The notes beneath the pieces are model-generated. The model did no database searches, had not been told where the DNA came from, and saw nothing but the letters and a program-made list of their open reading frames with translations. From Bacteroidales bacterium (GTDB taxonomy: Bacteria > Bacteroidota > Bacteroidia > Bacteroidales > ML635J-15): DNA of 46,251 nucleotides. This document shows, in pieces, positions 29,859 through 38,255 of the stretch. Location: NCBI GenBank assembly GCA_017617125.1, contig JAFZWY010000014.1, positions 1-46,251 on the forward strand, in the 5' to 3' direction. How positions within the stretch are numbered: the stretch's first letter is position 1; every line of letters begins with the position of its first letter. The position numbers and the translations under genes were made by a program.

Positions 29859-31676
29859 CTAAAATAGATAGGTCAACCCAATCATTGCATTGAATCCCTG
29901 TGCGCGATAATTGTTCCAGATGTAGTAGCGCTGGCATGCAATGTTGTTGAGATAAAGGAATGCGCTGAAATTGTCGTCGAACTTGTACTCGCCGAAGAGA
30001 TTAACATCGACCACAGCCTTCATCTTCTTGGCAAACATTACACCTTCGACATATTCCTTTGCATAGCATCTGTTCAGGAAATAGCCTTCCAAACCGAACG
30101 AAATCTTGTTGGTAAGACGATACGAAGCCCTCAGGCTTACATCCAAGTCGGGCATCTGCCATGGACGCGCATCAGCAATTTTGGGAGAATTAAGCACATT
30201 CGGATCACCCAATTTGATATAATAATAGTAGTGCGCCTTCAACATAATGTCGAGTCCAGGAGTAAGATCGCGCATCGAAAGTTCGGCGTACGCCCCTACC
30301 CTGTCAACATCCATATATTCCATCACGAACTTATTACGAAGTGTAATAGTGGTATCGTTGACAAAGAACGCCATGTTATTGATATGCGAGTAATTGGCAT
30401 TTAAGTGAAGGTAAACCTTCTTGCTGATAATTGCTTTAACGCCTAAATCGGCAACATGCTGATAACGTGTATTGTGATATGTCTGATAACTATTAATAAA
30501 TGGATTCACAGAAGATATGAATTCAAGGTCATTTTGCTCCAAATGTCCGCCATAACTGATGTATGGAAGTATCGTATTGCTTACATTCAACTGAGCATAT
30601 ACATCTGGAAACAAATATAATTTTTGTTCTCCATTTTCTATTAAATCGAAAACGACATGTGCACCTGCCCTTATATTCCACTTTTCATTTTCGAAACGGA
30701 AATATGGTTTTGCTCCGAGATACATATCATTTTTCGATGATATTCTAGGAGTTACACCGTTGAGTGTACCAACCATAACATTTGCATTCGGATATGCTGC
30801 CATTCTATTGGCATTGAACAGATAATCCAGATCAAGTCCATAGCTGACGTTCTTTACCGAACGGCCTATATTTGCATCAACGCCAATTTTGTGCTGCCAG
30901 TCCTTGGTCTTTGTGAAGAAGTACCGATAACCTAAGTCAAACTTGTAGTTCCAATGCTTGCGTCCCGTCTGCTGCGACTCGAATGTCATATTTGCACCCA
31001 CCCGGTTGAAACGCTGCTTTTCTACCTCATCGCGGGTGTCAACATAATCAAAGGCATCCCAGTTTATTGTATCTGTATTGCCATAAACCTTCGGATCGTA
31101 ACCGTAATAGTTTATTCCGTTTGACGAAAAATAAATCTTTCCCGACAGCACAGACTTCGCAAATATTTTCTTTCCAAAAGCCTCGATGTTGCTATCGTCG
31201 TAGCCCGAATAAATCTTCTGGTTAAGGTAGTTCTTTATTTTACCAAACGATGAGTGGTGCTGCGCGGCAATGCCAAGCGAATAGTTCTTCTGACGCTTCG
31301 AGTTGATATACAGTTCGGCAAACGGAGAAATATAGTTGCCATAACCTATCTTTATCAAACCAGTATTGAGCGGCTTAAGTGCTTCGCCCTTGACGGTAGC
31401 AGCAGGAATCTTGCTCGGAGTAAACGATGTGCGGTACATTGTTGGCGTTACCGAATAATCGAACTTCGGCTCTACCTTTACTGTATCTGCAATCACCGGA
31501 AGACTCTGTATTCTGCTTGCGTCCTTCAACACCGGCGAATACTCGTTGTAAATAACTACGGTCTGTTCTTCGAGAGTATTGTTGTCCTCTTGTGCCATTA
31601 GGCTGCCAGCAGCGACAGCAAAGGCAATCAGCAAGGTCAAATATTTCATATAGCTAAGTTTTCTCATCGTTTCCAT
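29859..31676 (-). CDS. Outer-membrane beta-barrel protein (TonB-receptor-like), partner of the TPR protein
   Basis: 605 residues (start 31676; 31649, MKYLTLLIAFAV, is an alternative). Signal peptide ends at SLMAQ. After a short periplasmic part with VVIYNEYSPVLKDASRIQSL come about 500 residues of alternating amphipathic strands ending in a terminal aromatic (IGLTYLF), the insertion signal for outer-membrane barrels. No plug domain or TonB box is clear. The family is common in Bacteroidetes but has no function I can name. It begins 3 bp after the stop of the large TPR protein gene, so both act in the same envelope process. Confidence 0.85.
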   Translation of the reverse strand: METMRKLSYMKYLTLLIAFAVAAGSLMAQEDNNTLEEQTVVIYNEYSPVLKDASRIQSLPVIADTVKVEPKFDYSVTPTMYRTSFTPSKIPAATVKGEALKPLNTGLIKIGYGNYISPFAELYINSKRQKNYSLGIAAQHHSSFGKIKNYLNQKIYSGYDDSNIEAFGKKIFAKSVLSGKIYFSSNGINYYGYDPKVYGNTDTINWDAFDYVDTRDEVEKQRFNRVGANMTFESQQTGRKHWNYKFDLGYRYFFTKTKDWQHKIGVDANIGRSVKNVSYGLDLDYLFNANRMAAYPNANVMVGTLNGVTPRISSKNDMYLGAKPYFRFENEKWNIRAGAHVVFDLIENGEQKLYLFPDVYAQLNVSNTILPYISYGGHLEQNDLEFISSVNPFINSYQTYHNTRYQHVADLGVKAIISKKVYLHLNANYSHINNMAFFVNDTTITLRNKFVMEYMDVDRVGAYAELSMRDLTPGLDIMLKAHYYYYIKLGDPNVLNSPKIADARPWQMPDLDVSLRASYRLTNKISFGLEGYFLNRCYAKEYVEGVMFAKKMKAVVDVNLFGEYKFDDNFSAFLYLNNIACQRYYIWNNYRAQGFNAMIGLTYLF

Positions 31677-31679
31677 TGT

Positions 31680-34600
31680 TTATTCGTTAGTTTTCTCTTC
31701 CGAATCGTCCTTTAGTTCGATTACTGGAGCTTCGTTTTCTTCCTGTGGGAATTCATCCTCAGGCATTTCAATTTCAAAATCCTCTTCGGGGAATAGTCCG
31801 TCTTCCGAACCGTCTTCCACAAGGTTTATCTTAAGCTTCAAGATTTCTTCTTCCTGACGGGCAGTTTCCTCGGCCTCGAATATTGCCGACAATTTTTCCT
31901 CGGCCTCATCCTTTATGCCATCGGTCTCGTTGTCGTAGTTGCTAAGCACCGACTGCAAGGTATGCTTTGCCGAGAAAATGTCCTCCTCGTCGAAGTATAT
32001 CTGTGCCAAAAGTATGTAGCTCTTCGCCAGCCAGTAGGCGTGTGGCGTGCTCGACTGTGCAAAGTCGTAGATAATTTCCTCGGCTATGCTGTCGTTGCCA
32101 TTCTCGTAGTTTATCGATGCCGTCATAAATTTCGATTCGGCACCTTCGTAGCTAACCACTTCCTGCGAAAGCTTTTCGTAGAGCGACAATGCACGCGACT
32201 TGTTGTCCTTTGCATAGAATGCCTTTGCCATCTTGTACTGAGCCTCGCGGACATTCTCCTCGTTCGACCTGTCGCTGTCGATTACGTCCTGAGCAGCCGT
32301 AATTACGTTGTCGTAATTCTTGGCGTTGTATGCACAACGCAGACGACCGAGAGCAGCCACCTGTTTTGTCGATTTGTTTTCGGCAATCGGGAACAACTTG
32401 TTATAATAATTATAGGAGTCTTCCCAGTTTTCCTTGTCGAAAAGCAACGAAGCCGACTTCAAGGTACTTTCTTCGGTATAGCTGTTTGTCGGAGCATCGG
32501 CAACTACGCGATAGCTCTTGAGAGCATCGTCCTTCTCGTCGAAGTAGAAATGCAGTTCAGCCTTGTAGTAATTGGCCTCTATAACATACTTGCCCTTCGG
32601 GAACTCGCCAAGATACTTTGTAATCGAGTTGAGCGCATCGCGGTATTTCTTGTCGATGTAGAGCTTCTTTGCTGCAAGCCAGATGATTTCGTCCTGCTCG
32701 TCGCGGCTGATTTCTACACCCGAACCTTCGCTGTTTGCATATTCAATGTAAGCATCGGGCTTATCGAGTTCAAGATAAATCGACTTAACCATGTCGTTGG
32801 CACTGCTGGCATCTTCGGTTCCCGGGAACTCGGAAATTACCTGCTTGTAGTAGTTGAGCGCATTGTCGAAATGACGGCGGTTGAACTCGATTGCGCCAAG
32901 GCTCGAAAGTGCCGTACTGCGGTTTGCCGAATGCGGATATTCTGCTATGAGCATCTCGTAGTAGTACTTTGCCGAATCCTCAACATTTAAGTCGGTCTGG
33001 TATGCGCGCGCAATTCCGAACATTGCATTGCTGGCGTACTCAGAGTTGGGATATTCGCGAAGAAGACGCTGCAAGGCTCCAATCTTTTCGTTGGACATCT
33101 TAAGACCACCGTAGGTAAGCGACAACTGGTAGAGGCTATAGTCAGTCTCGACCAAGCCAATATTTACGGCCTTCTTGTAATATTCAGAAGCGGCAGTAAA
33201 GTCGCGGTTTATGTAATAGCAGTCGGCTATACGGTTGTAGGTGTCGTTTATGACAACATTTTCGGCATTATCGGCAATCTTCTCGTACTTGCGGAACCAT
33301 GAATTTGCCACAGTGTATTGCTTCTTGTCGAAATATGCATATCCCAGATTATAGTGTGCACGTCCGTACTCTTCGAGATTTATCGAACCTATCGAATTCA
33401 CAAACTCCTTGAACTGGTCAACCGCCACATCGACGTTGCCCAGCCTGTAGTTAGCCTCGGCCTTCCAGTAGTGTGAGAGTGCCTCAAGATCGCGGTTGTA
33501 CTTGCCGTTGGCAATCGACTTGTCGAACATGTCTATTGCATCGGCATATTTCTGCGAGATGAACAATTCCTGTCCACGTATGTAGGTCAGACGCTGATAT
33601 GCCATATCAACCTTCGAATTCTTGTAGTCAAGGCTTTCGATGGTTGCAATTGCTCGCTGGTAGTTCTTTGCACTCATAAAGGCGTCGAGCAGATAGTCGT
33701 ATGCGGCCTCGGTGCGCGGGCTATTAGGATATTCCTGTATGTACCTCGTGAATGCGCTTATCGCCTCGTTGAACGGCGACAGCGATAATTCGAAGCAAAG
33801 TTGTGCAAAGTTGAACAGGGCATCTTCCTTGATGATAGGATTATAGTTGTAGAGCGATGCTGTCTCGAAAGCCCTGCGGGCTTCGAGTTTCTTGCCAGTC
33901 TTCAGACAGCAGGCACCCATAAGGTATGAAGCATTCTGGCCGATGGTATCCTTGGTGCGTGTAATTTTTCCAAAATTCTTTGCAGCCTCGTCGTACTGAC
34001 CAGTGGAATACTGCGCGTAACCAAGTTCGTAGTAGTCGAAGTCGGTAGCCGACGAGTTAGCCTCCATGTATCGTTTTAAGTAAGGAATTGCCTCGGCGTA
34101 TTTCTTTGTGCGCACATACGACAGACCGACAATCTTTGCATTTTCGGGTGCCGCACCCACAAAGTCCTCGCCATGCTCGGTAGCATATTCAACAACCGAA
34201 TTGTAGTCTTCCTGCATGTAATAAATCTGCAATATGTAGAACGGCACAATCGACGAGAATGTAGGATGGTTCTGCAATTTCTTAAATCCAATGAGTGCAG
34301 TCTGGTACTGCTCGCTGATGTATTTTATGTGCGAATAGAAGTATAGCGACATTGTTCCATACAGACCGTCGCGGTCCTTGATCTCGTAGAAAGCCTTTGC
34401 TGCCTCGTCGAAGTCCTTGCGGGCAAACAGGCAGTGACCTTTCTTGAAGAAATATTCGGTCTGGTCCTCCTCGTTGAGTTCGGTATATTGCACACGCTTG
34501 TACCATGCAAGGGCATTCTTGTATTTCTTGTCGCGGTAATATACGTTTGCCATCGCAAACGAAGCCTCGTTGATGTTGTCGCTTTCGGGATGGTTGACAG

Positions 34601-34889
34601 CAAAATTGTTGAGCTGATACTCGGCATCGCGGTTGAATACATGCATAGAGCACATTGCGAAGTAGAAAGCGGCATCGTCACGATATTTCGAATTGTCGAT
34701 GTCGGTGCTGTTCATTATCTTGAAAAATTCGTTCTGCGCCGACACATACATTCCCTTGTCGTACAAGTCCTTGGCCTCGCGATAGGAATATTCCGCGCCA
34801 GTGTATTTCATGGTCTTCTGCGCCGTGGCGGCAAAGGTCGCACACAGGATAAGAAGCAAAATTGCTATGTTCCTTAGTCTCATATACAC
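31680..34889 (-). CDS. Large periplasmic TPR protein, 1069 residues
   Basis: A signal peptide (ends TFAATAQ, about 24) is followed by TPR repeats over almost the whole length, in the style of BamD/YbgF: repeated REYPNSEYASNAMFGIARAY-like units in which a Pro-x-Ser break is followed by a helix pair. The end (about 1020-1069) is an acidic tail rich in Glu, Asp and Pro (GLFPEEDFEIEMPEDEFP). Such arrays bind other proteins and often serve in outer-membrane assembly or in the cell-division Tol/Cpo path; which one applies is not shown. It is the first gene of an operon with the barrel protein, from a promoter at 34949-34981. Confidence 0.88.
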   Translation of the reverse strand: MYMRLRNIAILLLILCATFAATAQKTMKYTGAEYSYREAKDLYDKGMYVSAQNEFFKIMNSTDIDNSKYRDDAAFYFAMCSMHVFNRDAEYQLNNFAVNHPESDNINEASFAMANVYYRDKKYKNALAWYKRVQYTELNEEDQTEYFFKKGHCLFARKDFDEAAKAFYEIKDRDGLYGTMSLYFYSHIKYISEQYQTALIGFKKLQNHPTFSSIVPFYILQIYYMQEDYNSVVEYATEHGEDFVGAAPENAKIVGLSYVRTKKYAEAIPYLKRYMEANSSATDFDYYELGYAQYSTGQYDEAAKNFGKITRTKDTIGQNASYLMGACCLKTGKKLEARRAFETASLYNYNPIIKEDALFNFAQLCFELSLSPFNEAISAFTRYIQEYPNSPRTEAAYDYLLDAFMSAKNYQRAIATIESLDYKNSKVDMAYQRLTYIRGQELFISQKYADAIDMFDKSIANGKYNRDLEALSHYWKAEANYRLGNVDVAVDQFKEFVNSIGSINLEEYGRAHYNLGYAYFDKKQYTVANSWFRKYEKIADNAENVVINDTYNRIADCYYINRDFTAASEYYKKAVNIGLVETDYSLYQLSLTYGGLKMSNEKIGALQRLLREYPNSEYASNAMFGIARAYQTDLNVEDSAKYYYEMLIAEYPHSANRSTALSSLGAIEFNRRHFDNALNYYKQVISEFPGTEDASSANDMVKSIYLELDKPDAYIEYANSEGSGVEISRDEQDEIIWLAAKKLYIDKKYRDALNSITKYLGEFPKGKYVIEANYYKAELHFYFDEKDDALKSYRVVADAPTNSYTEESTLKSASLLFDKENWEDSYNYYNKLFPIAENKSTKQVAALGRLRCAYNAKNYDNVITAAQDVIDSDRSNEENVREAQYKMAKAFYAKDNKSRALSLYEKLSQEVVSYEGAESKFMTASINYENGNDSIAEEIIYDFAQSSTPHAYWLAKSYILLAQIYFDEEDIFSAKHTLQSVLSNYDNETDGIKDEAEEKLSAIFEAEETARQEEEILKLKINLVEDGSEDGLFPEEDFEIEMPEDEFPQEENEAPVIELKDDSEEKTNE

Positions 34890-34948
34890 AGTAATATTTT
34901 TATAATAACGTGTCTATCAATACAATATTGTCCAAATTTATCAAAAAT

Positions 34949-34981
34949 CAAAGGTAGGCTTTTTGTAAAGCCCAAAACAAA
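34949..34981 (-). promoter_or_regulatory. Promoter of the TPR-barrel operon
   Basis: -33 box TTTG (34978-34981), 21-bp spacer, -7 box TACCTTTG (34949-34956), leader of about 53 nt. A second -7-like TAAATTTG at 34933-34940 has no -33 partner. Confidence 0.7.
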
Positions 34982-35039
34982 TGCAATACCTCTTTTAATT
35001 AACACGATATTGTTTATTACTATCAATCATAATGTTGCG

Positions 35040-35067
35040 TATATTTGTGGCGCGAATACTACTTTTG
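35040..35067 (+). promoter_or_regulatory. One or two promoter -7 boxes for ftsE
   Basis: TATATTTG (35040-35047) and TACTTTTG (35060-35067) both match TAnnTTTG; either would give a leader of 20-40 nt before the ATG at 35093. Divergent from the promoter at 34949. Confidence 0.55.
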
Positions 35068-35092
35068 TAAACTTACTTATACAAAAATATTT

Positions 35093-36025
35093 ATGGACGA
35101 AAATAGCACTCTGCTCGTTGATGTCAAGGGCTTGAACATATATCAGGACGACAAGCTCATTTTGCAGAACGTGAACATGCATGTCGATGTCGGTGAGTTC
35201 GTTTACCTCATCGGTAAGGTGGGAAGCGGAAAAAGTAGCCTCCTCAAGACCTTGTACTGCGAACTCCCCGTTGTCGATGGCGAAGTAAACGTAGTCGGTT
35301 ACGACCTCAAGAAGATAAAGAACAGCAAGATTCCGATGCTGCGTCGCAAGATTGGCATGGTTTTCCAGGATTTCGAACTGATGAACGACCGTTCTGTGTA
35401 TGAAAACTTGCGTTTTGTACTTCGTGCAACGGGCTGGAAGGACAAGCAGGAAATCGAAACCCGCATAAACGAAGTGCTGAAAAGTGTTGGTATGCTTGAC
35501 AAGAAGATGTCGATGCCAGCACAACTCTCGGGCGGTGAACGCCAGTCGGTAAGCGTGGCACGCGCTCTGCTCAACAATCCGCCGATAATCTTTGCCGACG
35601 AGCCTACAGGCAACCTCGACCCTGAAAGTGCCGACGTGATTGTCGACCTGCTCTACAAGCTAAGCCAGTCGGGCAAATCGGTGCTGATGGTAACGCACAA
35701 CCACGGATTTTTCCGCAAATATTCAGGCAGAATCTACACCTTCGGCAACCAGACCGTAACCGAACAGGGAGACAACAAGATAGCAATCGCAATCGACGAC
35801 CTCGACGACATGGGAACGCCCGTGGTAGAAGCATTTGAAGCAGAAATAGATTCGAATGTACAGACGCAAAATTTTGCGTCTCAACCAGAAGAACAGCAAT
35901 CCGACCCTTCGACTGACGCTCAGGGTGCGACTCAGGAGACGCAGGGTGCAGAAAATCCAGAAATTAATTCAAACGATAACGTACAGGCTCAATTCATTGA
36001 ACCTCAATCAGAAAATATAGAATAA
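35093..36025 (+). CDS. ftsE: FtsE-like ABC ATPase with repeat-derived C-terminal tail
   Basis: 310 residues from the ATG at 35093 (MDENSTLLVDVKGLNIYQDD); the TTG frame at 35045 precedes or overlaps the promoters. ATPase core: Walker A GKVGSGKS (41-48), Q-loop VFQDFELM (90-97), signature LSGGERQ (145-151), Walker B IIFADEP (165-171), switch His in VTHNHGF. FtsE with membrane partner FtsX controls peptidoglycan hydrolases at division; FtsX is not nearby. The core ends near 230, the usual length. The extra 80 residues are Gln/Glu/Asn-rich, and part of their DNA is repeat sequence: the 20-bp palindrome (35862-35881) encodes most of VQTQNFASQ (256-264), and 35905-35925 resembles the 23-bp repeat at 43860. 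The stop overlaps the next start by one base (TAATG). Confidence 0.9.
   Translation: MDENSTLLVDVKGLNIYQDDKLILQNVNMHVDVGEFVYLIGKVGSGKSSLLKTLYCELPVVDGEVNVVGYDLKKIKNSKIPMLRRKIGMVFQDFELMNDRSVYENLRFVLRATGWKDKQEIETRINEVLKSVGMLDKKMSMPAQLSGGERQSVSVARALLNNPPIIFADEPTGNLDPESADVIVDLLYKLSQSGKSVLMVTHNHGFFRKYSGRIYTFGNQTVTEQGDNKIAIAIDDLDDMGTPVVEAFEAEIDSNVQTQNFASQPEEQQSDPSTDAQGATQETQGAENPEINSNDNVQAQFIEPQSENIE
35862..35881. repeat. Palindromic repeat copy inside ftsE
   Basis: AGACGCAAAATTTTGCGTCT, identical to 12663-12682, in frame within the ftsE tail. The flanks that extend the hairpin in the intergenic copy (CTCATTGT) are absent. Confidence 0.9.
35905..35925. repeat. Degenerate copy of the 23-bp repeat inside ftsE
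   Basis: Matches CCCTTCGACTACGCTCAGGG of 43860-43879 except for one inserted G after CCCTTCGACT. It lies 24 bp after the palindrome copy and is followed by a near-duplicate CAGGGTGC (35921-35928, 35945-35952). Confidence 0.7.
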
Positions 36026-36849
36026 TGAAAAGAATATTTTTCTACATCATCGCATTATCATGCATCTCTATGTGTTTTGCATCATGCAAAAATGAAAACA
36101 TAGAAGCAGACAACAAACAAGCAGAAACCACCGAATGTGGCGAAAGCGACCATCTAATTAATGCAACCCTGTGGATGCAGCATTCTGCCGAATATCGCGC
36201 CATCTGCCTGCAGACCTACAAGCTTGCCAAGGTTGCTCTTGCCGAAAACCTAAAGGCAAAGCAGACCGACAAGCCAGCAGCCGTCGTACTCGACATCGAC
36301 GAGACCGTACTCGACAACTCGTACTACGAGGCCTATATGGCTGCCGAAGCAACATCGTTCAGCGATTCTACCTGGGCAATATGGACATCGAAAGCCGATG
36401 CAACCGAAGTTCCCGGTGCCATCGACTTCCTGAAATACGCACAGTCTATCGGCGTGGAAATAATTTTCATCTCGAACCGATACCCCGAAGAACTTGAGCC
36501 CACAATGGCAAACATGAAGAAACTCGGTTTCCCCGAAGTTCCTGCCGAAAACTTCCTCATGAAGGAAAAGGATGCTTCGAGCTGCAAGAAGGAACGCCGC
36601 GAAAAAGTTTCCGAGAAGTATGAAATCATCATGCTTGTTGGCGATAATATGGGCGACCACTCCGAAGCCTTCGACGAGCGCAAGGCCAATGGCGATATGC
36701 TCGAGGAAACAGACGGAATCGTCGACCTGCTTGGAACTCGCTACATTGTTCTGCCAAATCCTACCTACGGCACCTGGGAGAAGCCAATCCTTGCCAACAA
36801 GGAAAAGACGGCCCGCCAGAACCGCATCGATGCACTGAAAACCTTCTAA
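36025..36849 (+). CDS. e(P4)-family lipoprotein acid phosphatase / 5'-nucleotidase
   Basis: 274 residues. Lipobox FASC (Cys21). HAD class of DDDD phosphatases: nucleophile motif LDIDETVLDNSYY (Asp90, Asp92), SNRYPEE in the middle, and GDNMGDHSEAF with Asp207 and Asp211 near the end. e(P4) of Haemophilus dephosphorylates nicotinamide mononucleotide and other nucleotides so that the nucleoside can be taken up; here it would sit as a lipoprotein in the periplasm or at the surface. Translationally coupled to ftsE by a one-base overlap, and 15 bp upstream of a polytopic membrane protein. Functional link to FtsE is not evident. Confidence 0.93.
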   Translation: MKRIFFYIIALSCISMCFASCKNENIEADNKQAETTECGESDHLINATLWMQHSAEYRAICLQTYKLAKVALAENLKAKQTDKPAAVVLDIDETVLDNSYYEAYMAAEATSFSDSTWAIWTSKADATEVPGAIDFLKYAQSIGVEIIFISNRYPEELEPTMANMKKLGFPEVPAENFLMKEKDASSCKKERREKVSEKYEIIMLVGDNMGDHSEAFDERKANGDMLEETDGIVDLLGTRYIVLPNPTYGTWEKPILANKEKTARQNRIDALKTF

Positions 36850-36864
36850 TATCATCCCTAACCA

Positions 36865-38232
36865 ATGCACAAGTTCCTAACTCTTGAAGGCATATTACTC
36901 ATATTAGGGTATCTGGCATTGGCATTCCTAATTGTGTGGTTCATATCGCTGTTCAAGTACAAGGACGACGACGAGACAAAACGCTATTTTTTTCTTGGCT
37001 TTGCCTTTAAAATTGCATGTTGCTTTGGCTTCGCCGTAATCTACGACTTCTACTACAACTGGGAGGGCGACACATATTACTACTTTACGGCGTCGCAAAG
37101 ACTTGGACAAGTCTTATTTCAAGACCCGACCTCGTACTTCAGGATTATGTTCGATACAATAGACGAGAGCAATGTACACACTCTTGCACCAGGCATTTCA
37201 TATTACCCGGTTCTGTTCGACCCATCCAGATATGCCGTACACCGTTTCCTTTCACCATTTGCAATAATTGGTGGCAACAACTACTATACCGAAAACATAT
37301 GCCTTTCGCTGGTTCTATTCCTGCTCAACTGGAAATTCTTCCAGTACATCCGCACGAAGATAAATTGCAGTACAAAAATGACTTTCATCTGCATAATGCT
37401 CGTACCTTCGGTTGGATTCTGGAGTTCGGCTCTTATGAAGGACAGTTTTACTTTCACATTCAACTTTGTATTCATAATGTGTTTTGCAAAACTTTTCTTC
37501 GACAAGAAAATCAAGATTTCGACAATACTTGGACTTCTGCTCAGCGCATACATTATAAAGGAACTTAAAGCCTACGTATTATATTCCTCAATTGCCGCAT
37601 GCATGGTATGGTTTGGTAGCGGATACATAAAGAAGGTAAAAAGCACTCTATTCAAGTTTGTTGTGGCTCCAATGCTCATAGTCATCGTAGCATTCGGAGG
37701 AATATATGCATTCAAGTATATTGGAGAAAACGTTGGCGGAGAATATAGTAATGTCGATGCAATGCTAGAAAAAGCGAGTGCAGCGCAGATGGACCTGAAA
37801 CAGGACTACTACGGTGGAAATGCCTTCGACATCGGAGACTTCGATGGCTCAATAGGCAGCCTTATAAGCTTGGCACCTAAGGCTATAATTGCAGGACTAT
37901 ATAGGCCATTCATCTACGAGAGCCGTAGCCCGGTGATGCTATTGTCGGGATTGGAAAACACCATATTGCTACTGCTTACGCTATATGTATTCTTCAAGGC
38001 TGGAGTTAAATACACGTTTAAGCAGATTTTTGGTAATCCGTTTGTGGGTATGTGCTTAATATTGTCAATAGTGATGGCGCTAGGCATAGGTATTTCCACA
38101 TCAAACTTTGGAGCTCTAGTACGATTCAAGATTCCACTCATCCCCTTCTTTGCCCTCGGCTGGCTCGAGATATTGTTTACGAAGAAAAAAGAAAAGGAAA
38201 TAGCAGAAGAGGAAATTGTCCCTGATGAATAG
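36865..38232 (+). CDS. Polytopic membrane protein, GT-C-like, function unknown
   Basis: 455 residues with about ten hydrophobic helices and a charged tail (KKKEKEIAEEEIVPDE). Between the second and third helices is YNWEGDTYYYFTAS, where an acidic residue in the first large loop recalls GT-C glycosyltransferases and oligosaccharide polymerases; SSALMKDSF and GALVRFKIPLIPFF near later helices resemble conserved stretches of O-antigen/EPS polymerase-type proteins. The assignment is weak. It is third in the ftsE operon. Only 23 bp separate its stop from the stop of the convergent protease gene and no terminator is seen. Confidence 0.75.
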   Translation: MHKFLTLEGILLILGYLALAFLIVWFISLFKYKDDDETKRYFFLGFAFKIACCFGFAVIYDFYYNWEGDTYYYFTASQRLGQVLFQDPTSYFRIMFDTIDESNVHTLAPGISYYPVLFDPSRYAVHRFLSPFAIIGGNNYYTENICLSLVLFLLNWKFFQYIRTKINCSTKMTFICIMLVPSVGFWSSALMKDSFTFTFNFVFIMCFAKLFFDKKIKISTILGLLLSAYIIKELKAYVLYSSIAACMVWFGSGYIKKVKSTLFKFVVAPMLIVIVAFGGIYAFKYIGENVGGEYSNVDAMLEKASAAQMDLKQDYYGGNAFDIGDFDGSIGSLISLAPKAIIAGLYRPFIYESRSPVMLLSGLENTILLLLTLYVFFKAGVKYTFKQIFGNPFVGMCLILSIVMALGIGISTSNFGALVRFKIPLIPFFALGWLEILFTKKKEKEIAEEEIVPDE

Positions 38233-38255
38233 GGAATTCCTAAAATACTGCGACC

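Noticed and set aside
29780..29861. TATGACAGTCTA occurring twice (29780-29791, 29850-29861)
   Set aside because: A 12-bp match over 70 bp at the ends of two convergent genes; no extended similarity around it, so chance or a small duplication without clear meaning.
31962..32990. Open frame of 342 codons opposite the large TPR gene
   Set aside because: Antisense shadow of a strongly supported gene with signal peptide and repeats; the translated sequence is Val/Leu/Cys-rich without domain or promoter.
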